A DNA stretch of 16,779 nt. It comes from Halovenus sp. Lineage in GTDB: Archaea > Halobacteriota > Halobacteria > Halobacteriales > Haloarculaceae. Below the pieces are notes generated by a model. It ran no database searches. It was not told the origin of the DNA and saw nothing but the letters and a program-made list of their open reading frames with translations. The stretch lies in contig JAQCNR010000412.1 of NCBI GenBank assembly GCA_028274925.1, positions 1 to 16,779 on the forward strand. The letters are read 5' to 3'. Position numbers and translations under genes: made by a program. Positions 7,729 through 14,699 of the stretch are shown in pieces; position 1 is the stretch's first letter, and each line of letters begins with the position of its first letter.

Positions 7729-7735
7729 GTATATC
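7729..7735 (-). promoter_or_regulatory. TATA-like box of the MNT/HEPN operon
   Basis: The coding strand reads GATATAC, 30-36 bases upstream of the ATG at 7699, in a strongly AT-rich patch. Transcription would start within the palindromic operator, leaving only a few bases of leader. Confidence 0.45.
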
Positions 7736-7779
7736 GGTGCCGCAGGCAGTCTACCAGTCTGGAATTCTTTGAGATATCA

Positions 7780-9102
7780 TTACCGACACATCCTCAATAG
7801 ACGAATCAAGTCTTCTGCACCCATACTGGTGAGTGTTTCCTCGTCATATCCCGTTAACTCACACATCGTTCGATTTGTTTCGAGAATCTCGTACGTTTCG
7901 GGGTCGTGGACCGCAATTGCGTCGGTGACGCTATTGAAGATCTGTTCGTACTCGCGTTCGCGTCGCTTGCGCTCAGTGATGTCACGCTGAATAGTCAACA
8001 CTCGGTTAGCGCCGTTGATGTCTGCCGTTGTTATGGTGACCTCAGCCCAAATCCGCTCGCCACTCTGTCGCTCGATCTGCCATTCGACCGTTTCGGGTTC
8101 ACCTTTCCGTGACACTGACCGAATAATCTCTCGTCCCCGTTCCTCAGTATATCCCTCATCAGTAGCACTCAGGCCGTCGATACCAAGCTGTTGAATCCGG
8201 TCGAGGCTGTCGTACCCGACCATGTCGTAGTATGCAGTGTTCACGTCGAGTATCTCGGCGGTTTCCGGGTGAAAGACCGCGATTGCGTCGTTGACGCTGT
8301 TGTATATTTGCTCGTACTCCTGTTTTCGGCGCTTTCGCTCGGTAATATCTCTGGCGACCCAAAAGACGGTTGCAGGGTCGTCTGTTGTGTCTGCTGGCCC
8401 AACCTGTGCCTCGAACCACCGCTGTCCAGCCTGTACGTCAAGTTGATACTCGAGTCGTTCTCGCTCACCGCTGTCGAGAACTGTGCGGACGACCTCGTGA
8501 AACCGCTGTGCTGTCTCGGCAGGCAACACTTCTTCGAATCGCTTTCCAAGTAGTTCTGCCGCCTCATCCTAAAGCAATGACTCCTCGTCTCCGCTGAGCA
8601 AGTCGGTGTATGTTCCGTTTGCGTCAATCTTGAAGACCACTCTTGGAAAGAGTTCGAGAAACTCCTCCACCCAGTCTCGGCCGTGCTGAGCTGCTGTCGA
8701 TGGGTCTGCTGTGTCGAGGAGGTTTTCTAAACGCTCTACCAGTGCTTGATGTTCTGTATCGCCTGTTGCTCGCACATACTCGGTCACACCGGCAGAAATA
8801 GCTCGGCTCGCGAGTGCTTCGCTGCCGTCATCGGCGAACAGCACGAGCGGTAGGTCGGGGTACTCACTTCGAATTTCCTTGGTGAGCGCTACACAATCCG
8901 TCGACTGCAGATTATCGCTGACGACCACACACGACGGCTGCAGGTCGTCGAGTTGCTCAAGAGCAGTCGCTGGGTCCGTTTGGCTGACTACGCTGTCACA
9001 CCAACTCTCCGCAGCCAGGTTGCGTTCAATCTGAGCAGCGGCCTCCTCATCCGCATCGAGATACAGCACTCGCGTAGAGTGCGGAGACTGGCTCAAACTC
9101 AT
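7780..9102 (-). pseudogene. Receiver-PAS-PAS sensor gene, interrupted by an in-frame TAG and lacking its kinase end
   Basis: A single frame of 441 codons with one internal stop at codon 178 (TAG, 8569-8571). Residues 10-125 are a response-regulator receiver domain (VLYLDADEE acidic pocket; CVVVSDNL with the likely phospho-Asp). From about residue 140 a PAS domain starts (FPRVVFKIDANGTYTDLL), runs across the TAG without loss of pattern and ends in VFWVARDITERKRR. A second PAS ends in LTIQRDITERKRR. A third PAS (SVTDAIAVHDPET) breaks off at SMGAEDL, followed by eight unrelated residues and TAA. Haloarchaeal relatives continue into a histidine kinase or a Bat-type HTH; neither is present. The break lies about 45 bases from the MNT promoter, suggesting loss of the 3' end when that module arrived. 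The start codon is ATG 9102. Confidence 0.8.
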
Positions 9103-9392
9103 CTATCTGTTGTATTACTGTAGCTGAGAACACAAATTAGTTGAGCAATGAACCGCACCGCAGAGTAGTCATTTACCACAACTCAAGCCGAACTATTCGG
9201 TCATCATCGAGCACGAGCAAAACCGACACAATGTGTTCAATTACAGCAAAGTGTGACCTAGGCTGTGCTCACGGGGATTAAGATAGAGCAACCGTGGTTT
9301 TCGATACTCTGTATAGCTAGTATCTCCCACGCTCTGGTCCAGTATAGCTAGAGTAGCCTTACAGGGGATTTGGCGACGATGTACTATATACG
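9103..9392. other. Intergenic region with a repeated 10-mer
   Basis: A 290-base AT-richer stretch between the divergent receiver-PAS relic and the small gene pair. No convincing ORF was seen. GTATAGCTAG occurs twice, at 9311-9320 and 9342-9351, 31 bases apart (about three helical turns). A TACTATATAC box at 9382-9391 lies directly before the ATG at 9393. Control of the small gene pair is the only obvious role. Confidence 0.4.
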
Positions 9393-9572
9393 ATGTCCTC
9401 AGTACGAACAATTCCAGCGTCGAGAGCACAAGAGGTCAAGATGCTGGTGAACGAGGAAGCAGGAACGGTCACGCTAGTTCGTGACCGTCCTGCGCCTGAG
9501 CGTTCCGTCCCACCGACCGAATGGATCACGATATCTGCTGATGCTGTGATTGACACCGAAGAATATCGATGA
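9393..9572 (+). CDS. Small hypothetical protein, 59 aa (weakly DUF7511-like)
   Basis: A 59-residue ORF from the ATG at 9393 to TGA at 9570-9572. The C-terminal half (TLVRDRPAPERSVPPTEWI, then AD..ID.EEYR) resembles the short haloarchaeal DUF7511-type pattern, with a TxW(I/V) strand and a final DxxEYR or DxxEMR. The resemblance is from memory and weak. Its last four bases (ATGA) overlap the start of the next gene, a sign of translational coupling. The TATA-like box at 9382-9391 is too close for an ATG at 9393, so the real start may be the internal ATG at 9441, giving 43 residues that keep the conserved part. Soluble, function unknown. Confidence 0.5.
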   Translation: MSSVRTIPASRAQEVKMLVNEEAGTVTLVRDRPAPERSVPPTEWITISADAVIDTEEYR

Positions 9573-9769
9573 CCACCCGGACCCATACTGTGCTGTATCC
9601 GGCCACGTTGGTCGCGACAGATGGACTACTCGGAACCGTCTGTTTCGAAGTCGGTGCATTCGGCGTTGCAGTACTCTTGTGGCTCACAGCCGCGACTCTC
9701 TGTATTGGTGTCCTTTCCGGCCTGCTACAGAGATTCCCCACCACCGCACATGGTTCCTCGCTGAAGTGA
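9569..9769 (+). CDS. Small membrane protein, 66 aa (hypothetical)
   Basis: A 66-residue ORF whose ATG overlaps the stop of the preceding 59-residue ORF (ATGA). It has a hydrophobic segment from about residue 27 to 52 (VGAFGVAVLLWLTAATLCIG) and a weaker one around 8-25, so it probably has one or two TM helices. The four-base overlap with a compact upstream gene argues that this is a true coupled pair and not chance frames. A longer overlapping + frame at 9550-9897 has no such organisation and is considered a shadow. Function unknown. Confidence 0.5.
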   Translation: MTTRTHTVLYPATLVATDGLLGTVCFEVGAFGVAVLLWLTAATLCIGVLSGLLQRFPTTAHGSSLK

Positions 9770-10014
9770 ACGCTTTTGATAAGCCAACATCTGATCGTTC
9801 GCAATTGTTGGGTGCCGCAGAATTGGAAAGACACCAACAAGACTCAAAAATTCAGCAAGTGGATACCGGATCCTATTTCCGGACTCAGTTCGGCTGACAC
9901 AGCTGAAATTATCTGCTGTTGTCAATCCATGTAGTTCAAGATATTCTCTTATCCAGAGTCAGCATAATGAGTTTCGGAACGTGATATTTCCACGGCTTCA
10001 GAGATGTGAGGCGG

Positions 10015-11727
10015 TCAGTCGGGTCCCTGCCAGCGTGCAACCTCACCGGTCGCGTTGTCGACAGTCGCGTATACGATGACCTCGTCACCTCCTGGTTCGA
10101 CGGCAGTTTCAAGGGTCGTACCGACCTCAACTGACTCCCCTGTTCCTATTGAACCAACGCGGTCAGCGAATGCCCCGGGTGCTTCCTGCGGTTGTGCGAC
10201 CAGTGTCTCAGCCTCGATGTTGGCGACCACTTCAATGGTGAGAGAGCCAAAATCACCAGCATCAGGCGACTCGTAGTTGAACGAGAGCGCATCTGTCGGA
10301 ACTGCCTGGTTGGCCGCCGTCTCAGACAGCGATTCTGTGGGGACAGACTGCGTCGTGAGTTCGCCAACTGCACCTTCATCGTCGATCACAAACACGGTCA
10401 CCGAATCTCCGTCCGGATCGACTTGGACCGCAATACTATCACGTGCGCTGACGGACCGGTCCTGTGGCCGGAATTCGTTGTATCCGCCCGACTCGGCCTC
10501 AATCCGGAGCGCTGCCGCGTCGGTTTCTTCTGTGACTTCGACCCAGAGCTCTCCGAACTGTTGGTCGGGCTGTGGCTCGTACTGGAACGCCAGTGACTCC
10601 GGAGACACTAATTCTGCAGCTTCTGCCTGTGAGAGTTCTTCCTGCCCGGAACCGTCACCACCAGTCAAGCCCAAGCTCTCGATGCTGTAGGTACCACTTG
10701 CAGTGATACGACTATCGCTCACGTCGATCGAGACTGAGTCATCGACGGCTGCTGTTCCGAACGTCGTTTCGACTGTTTCTTTCCGACTCTCGTCGATCTC
10801 TTCGGCAGCCAGTGCGAACTGCGCTTCAACCGTCTCGCCGTCGTCGCCGAAGTCAACCGCTGCAACGACATCCTCGCCGGATTGTGGCTCAAACTGCGGA
10901 TCCGTTTCGAGCATCTCCTCACCATTGAATGCGTCATCTGGCAGTGTGCCAATCTCACCGACGACAAGGTCACCGGAACCGGCCTGTTCGAGCAACTGGG
11001 CCACGGTGTCATTCGTTTCGTAGATTCGTGGCTGTCCGTCATCTCCCGCAGTAACCATCCGCTCCAGTTGTTCAACGCTTGCACTGGCAACCACTGAGTC
11101 ATCAGCAACTGCTATTACGGGTGGCTCGCTACTGAACGAGTCAGGTACTTCTGCAGGCTCGTACTGGTCGTAGCCATTGAGTGTTTGGGTCTGTTCGTAT
11201 CCAATACCCCACGTCTCGTCCGTCTGCTCAGTCAACAATTCATCCAGTCTGTCGGTCGCAAATGTTCCTTGTGCAACAGTGGTCTGATTGATAACGACAA
11301 TTTCGTTTACCGTCGACTCGGACTCTGCTTCGGGAGTAACCGCCTGCGTGAGCCCAGCAAACGAAAGCCGAAGCTGACCGAGCCCAACGATTGTCTGACT
11401 CATCACAAGCGGATATGTCGCTAGTGGGTCGTCAAGTGACTCATCAAGCGACCCGCTGGATTCGTCGTTTGTAGGTACGGCTTCGAGATTAGCGTAGGCG
11501 AATATCATTCCGTCTGCAGCCGTCGTCAACCACTGTCCGTACGAGAGGTCACTCGCCGGGTCGAATGAGTCCGTATCGGAATCGTCAGCCGGTTCGTCGT
11601 CATCGGAATCGTCACTACTCGCACAACCAGCCAGTGCTGCTGTTGCAGCGCCGATGCCAACTAAAAATCGGCGTCGACTCTGCGTTGTCTGTCTATCGCT
11701 GCTATCGTGATTCGAAGGCGGGGACAT
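10015..11727 (-). CDS. Tat-exported lipoprotein with tandem C-terminal repeats (hypothetical)
   Basis: A 570-residue acidic protein. Residues 18-35 form a Tat signal with lipobox: SRRRFLVGIG, a hydrophobic stretch and LAGC (Cys35, the predicted lipidated residue). An Asp/Ser-rich spacer at 36-60 follows. The protein should be anchored to the outer face of the membrane. Residues 60-370 form a domain of unknown function typical of haloarchaeal lipoproteins (DGMIFAYANLEAVP near its start). Residues 375-476 and 477-570 are two copies of one beta-rich module: LAFQYEP.....FGELWVEV matches LSFNYES.....FGSLTIEV, and both end in a VTVFVIDDEGAVGEL or VIVYATVDNATGEV strand pair. The ATG at 11727 is chosen over one 15 codons upstream because it puts the twin-arginine motif at the usual distance. 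Function unknown. Confidence 0.85.
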   Translation of the reverse strand: MSPPSNHDSSDRQTTQSRRRFLVGIGAATAALAGCASSDDSDDDEPADDSDTDSFDPASDLSYGQWLTTAADGMIFAYANLEAVPTNDESSGSLDESLDDPLATYPLVMSQTIVGLGQLRLSFAGLTQAVTPEAESESTVNEIVVINQTTVAQGTFATDRLDELLTEQTDETWGIGYEQTQTLNGYDQYEPAEVPDSFSSEPPVIAVADDSVVASASVEQLERMVTAGDDGQPRIYETNDTVAQLLEQAGSGDLVVGEIGTLPDDAFNGEEMLETDPQFEPQSGEDVVAAVDFGDDGETVEAQFALAAEEIDESRKETVETTFGTAAVDDSVSIDVSDSRITASGTYSIESLGLTGGDGSGQEELSQAEAAELVSPESLAFQYEPQPDQQFGELWVEVTEETDAAALRIEAESGGYNEFRPQDRSVSARDSIAVQVDPDGDSVTVFVIDDEGAVGELTTQSVPTESLSETAANQAVPTDALSFNYESPDAGDFGSLTIEVVANIEAETLVAQPQEAPGAFADRVGSIGTGESVEVGTTLETAVEPGGDEVIVYATVDNATGEVARWQGPD

Positions 11728-11842
11728 AGAGGGTACTACCTCTACAACATCCCACGTACTCACGCATAACAAACTCTCATTCGGCGTTTCATACTCAGCA
11801 ACACTTCGGCAGATTAACTACGGTTTACACGAATACCAAAAC

Positions 11843-11950
11843 ATGTCAAATGATGAGGCCAGTACCGAGCAAAAGAAACAATTAGTACAGTATCTTTTTT
11901 GGACTGTCGTCGCAGTTATCGGCGGCTACATAGTCCTGTACGTTGTTTAA
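11843..11950 (+). CDS. Small single-TM protein, 35 aa
   Basis: A 35-residue ORF from ATG 11843 to TAA 11948-11950. A charged N-terminus (SNDEASTEQKKQ) is followed by one clean TM segment (about residues 18-35) that runs to the C-terminus, the shape of a tail-anchored small membrane protein. It is divergent from the lipoprotein gene (115 bases between starts). It converges on the first histidine kinase gene, with a possible stem-loop terminator between them. No family recognised. Confidence 0.55.
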   Translation: MSNDEASTEQKKQLVQYLFWTVVAVIGGYIVLYVV

Positions 11951-11983
11951 ACAGCGGTGGCAGGCAGAGAGCTTTTTCACTCA

Positions 11984-12015
11984 GCGGGAGGGGAGGCAGT
12001 TGCAATTCCCTCCGC
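11984..12015. terminator. Possible bidirectional stem-loop between convergent genes
   Basis: GCGGGAGGG (11984-11992) can pair with CCCTCCGC (12008-12015), eight pairs with one bulged G, closing a 15-base loop. It sits between the stops of the 35-aa gene (+) and the kinase gene (-). A CTTTTT run lies just before it. Archaeal termination relies mainly on T-runs, so the role is uncertain. Confidence 0.3.
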
Positions 12016-12044
12016 CCCTTCGAGAACAGCCAGCCCCCTACATC

Positions 12045-13687
12045 TCAGTCCAACTGGTAAAGGCGGACAGTCACAACAGTTCCCGATGGATTATTTTCGT
12101 TGAGCCCTAACTCCCCGCCGAGACGCTGAACTGCCCATTTGACGAACCAGAGGCCGACACCGAGGCTGTGCTTGCTCTGCGTCTTGCCCTCTTCTGTCAG
12201 AATTTGCTGCTCCCGGTCGGGAATGCCCGGGCCGGTATCGGCAACGGAGACGGTCGCGCTCTCCGTTGTCTCTTTTTGAACAGTAACCTCTACCTGTGGG
12301 TCTGACGCATCGTTGTGCGTGACTGCATTGTCGACGAGTTCTTCGAGTATTCGGGGAAACACCGTCTTGTGGGTAGTCACGACCACTTCATCCGGAGCAG
12401 AAATTGACATGTCACTGTCCGGATATTCCTGTCGGTATGTCTGAACGATGTCGCGCACAACCGTCGTCAAATCGACTGATGTGGGTTCTGTGAGTTTCGA
12501 CATGCTCTCCTCGGCGCCTCTGACCTTCTGCGTTTGGTCAGCGAGTTCCTTCGCAGTTCCACGGATTGTCTGGTGGTGTTCGTCTTCAACCGCTTCGGCA
12601 TGTGCCATAATCACATCCAATTTGTTCCGGACGTTGTGTCTAAGCAGTCGATTGAGCACCGACAGTCGCTGTTCTTTCGTCTGTACGTCGGTAATGTCAC
12701 GCAACAGCACTGTTCTGGCTACCGGCGTTATCTCGCTGTTTACCGCGTTATTCGCTTCCTTGACGATAGAGACACTGAACCGGAACTGACGCCGTCCGTT
12801 GGCCGTCTGGAGTGTCACATTTCCAGTTGCGCGTGCTGAAAGGTTTCGTTTAGAGAGCTCTTCAGCGACGACAGAGACTGGCTTCCCAATCATCGACTTG
12901 GGAGATTGGCCAAACGTCTGCGCGGCCGCTTCGTTAACATCGATAATGTGGTCGTCCATGTCAAGAACGACAACGACCTCCTGTAGCGCCTCGATGACAC
13001 GTGTCCGGGTAACATAGTCCGCCTCGGGGAGTGTCGTCATCACGGGATACCGGTCGATAGCAACGGCAAGACAAAAGCCAGACACAGTGAATCCAACAGT
13101 GACCGACCTGATTTCGGGTACGTCTATCGGACTGGCGAGATACGGCGCTCCAACGCCTACCCATACTAACACGAGTTGTACAGTGGGAATACGCGGGTGG
13201 CCCCAGCCACGTGAGACAAACCGATATGTCGAGTACACTACCAACCCGGCAATCAACAATACTTCCAGTATTGCTACAACGACGAAAGCACCGACGGCAG
13301 CCGGCTCCCGTGCAGTTGTGAGAAAGAACAAAATCACCCCGGCCGGCGGAACAACGAGGCCACCGAGTACTGCGAGTCGCCGGCCCGTCAGTTCACGCCC
13401 TTTCCCAGTATACGAAAAGACGTAGTTTGCCCAGAGTCCAGGAATGAGAATCGCTACAAAAACCGCCCAAGATCAGATGCTCCGGCTAACAGCCCGGCTG
13501 ATAGCCCCTGTGAGACTCCCCCAGTAAACGTAAATAGTGCCCAAGCAGTGAGAGCCAGGACCACACTGAGAAACGACTTGAAATTCGGGCGATCTCGAGA
13601 CTGAAACACAGTCCATGAAACCCAACACAGCAATACGGCCGCCCCCGCATCAACAAGGCCCGTCAATAAATTCGTTATTTCTATCAT
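12045..13687 (-). pseudogene. Membrane sensor histidine kinase, split by a one-base frameshift
   Basis: The complete gene reads from ATG 13687 through TM helices 1-2 (LLTGLVDAGAAVLL and FKSFLSVVLALTAWALF) to DLGRFL, where the frame hits a TAG (13454-13456). One extra base in the A5 run at 13458-13462 would join it to the frame that continues FVAILIPGLWANYVFSYTG, through more TM segments, to the 430-codon ORF (GTG 13337) and the stop at 12045. The repaired product would be about 547 residues: multi-TM N-terminal sensor (HisKA_7TM-like), PAS (VVVVLDMDDHIIDVNEAA), HisKA with the RHNVRN H-box, N-box ELVDNAVTH, and G-boxes DTGPGIP and GVGLW. It is a paralogue of the intact kinase at 14700-16310. 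Either an inactivating indel or a sequencing error; a shorter product from GTG 13337 would lack the first TM helices. Confidence 0.8.
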
Positions 13688-14127
13688 GACGGTCCACCGA
13701 GGCGGCTTGTACTCCTGTGTAGACAGGGCAAGTGTCGGTGCCCGTTGAGCAAAGTTCGGCGCCACAGACTGTCCACATAGTTCAGTAAACCTGTTTGTCT
13801 CTGGAGATCAAGAGCAATTAATTCTGCCCACTGCTCGGCAGCGGCCAAGCATTGATTATTGAATAGTAGGTATCTGAAGCTCTCTGGCATCAAATTTTAC
13901 AATTAATTGTGCGTGAGGAGACTAAAAAAAGAGACACGGGGAATCTCCTCGCCAGAAACGCTGGCACAGATGACTGGTCAACTTTCATAATCTTTGTCGG
14001 AGTCATCCGCTCTGAAGCAAAGGACTCTCTCGCTGAATCGAGATAGGAAGGTGCCAGTTGCAGACTGAGCAAACGCGAAGGGAGGTTTTAGCACTAGATG
14101 CCTAACTAAGTGGATACGACATAGCGT
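13688..14127. other. Intergenic region, no gene seen
   Basis: A 440-base AT-rich gap between the start of the split kinase and the DUF5518 gene. No frame on either strand has coding character. It contains the palindrome ACAATTAATTGT (13899-13910), a related GCAATTAATT (13814-13823), an inverted GAGGAGA/TCTCCTC pair near 13915-13945 and a GCCAG-AAACG-CTGGC hairpin near 13951-13965. It may hold divergent promoters and a small RNA, but neither can be shown from sequence. Confidence 0.4.
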
Positions 14128-14547
14128 ATGCACCCGAATATCCAAGATCAGCGAGTTCCTCACGTCTGGCGTATTGCGATTCTCGGAACAATAGCTGCAT
14201 TACCCGCCACTGTCGTGTTAAACTGGCTTCCGAACTCTGAGCTGACCATCGGTGGTGGGGTACTGTTAGTCGGACCCACAATCGCAGGAGCGGTCGCAGG
14301 TGGGTGGTCGGTAGACCCGAGTGCTGCTGGACTTCGTGCTGGGTTCCTTGGCGGCATAATTACAGTAACTGTATTTATCTTTACAGAGGGTGCGACCGTG
14401 ATGTGGTCTCTTAATATGATTGTGTTATTCCTCATTGCCGTGGTGATGCTTCTGTGTATCTCGCCGGTATTCGGCCTAATATCCGGTCGAATTGGTGGGT
14501 GGGTAGCAAACTATGTCGCCGATATCAGGGCTGATCAGGCATTGTAA
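14128..14547 (+). CDS. DUF5518-family membrane protein
   Basis: A 139-residue protein with four hydrophobic segments (about residues 15-33, 41-60, 69-88 and 94-120) and short loops. WRIAILGTIAALPATVVLNWL, then a glycine-rich GGGVLLVGPTIAGAVAGG, AAGLRAGFLGG and a closing SGRIGGWVANY are the pattern of haloarchaeal DUF5518 proteins (recognised from memory). No function is known for the family. The ATG at 14128 is preceded by a CTAACTAAG box 18-26 bases upstream. The gene lies between two paralogous, divergently oriented membrane sensor kinases, which may hint at a shared membrane stimulus. Confidence 0.75.
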   Translation: MHPNIQDQRVPHVWRIAILGTIAALPATVVLNWLPNSELTIGGGVLLVGPTIAGAVAGGWSVDPSAAGLRAGFLGGIITVTVFIFTEGATVMWSLNMIVLFLIAVVMLLCISPVFGLISGRIGGWVANYVADIRADQAL

Positions 14548-14667
14548 CCAAGCGGTACTGAGCTACCGCCGCTGTTGCATACAGAGCACAATTCGTTTAT
14601 AGAATCTTGTCGGGATGGTGGCACAGTGAGCCAGCCAATACAACTTTTCTTGGATTATAATGCTTCA

Positions 14668-14678
14668 GATTATTATCC
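14668..14678 (+). promoter_or_regulatory. TATA-like box for the intact sensor kinase gene
   Basis: GATTATTATCC lies 22-32 bases before the ATG at 14700, with a second AT-rich block at 14651-14660. The spacing supports leaderless initiation at 14700; the two ATGs just upstream (14690, 14693) are in another frame. Confidence 0.4.
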
Positions 14679-14699
14679 GGTGAAATTGTATGATGCTTC

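Noticed and set aside
9550..9897. 115-residue + strand ORF overlapping the small gene pair
   Set aside because: Composition is irregular (rich in Arg/His/Cys) and it overlaps the better supported coupled pair in another frame.
13684..13893. 69-residue minus strand ORF upstream of the split kinase
   Set aside because: It overlaps the kinase N-terminus in another frame; its C-terminal half is basic and unlike haloarchaeal proteins; no promoter or homologous pattern seen.
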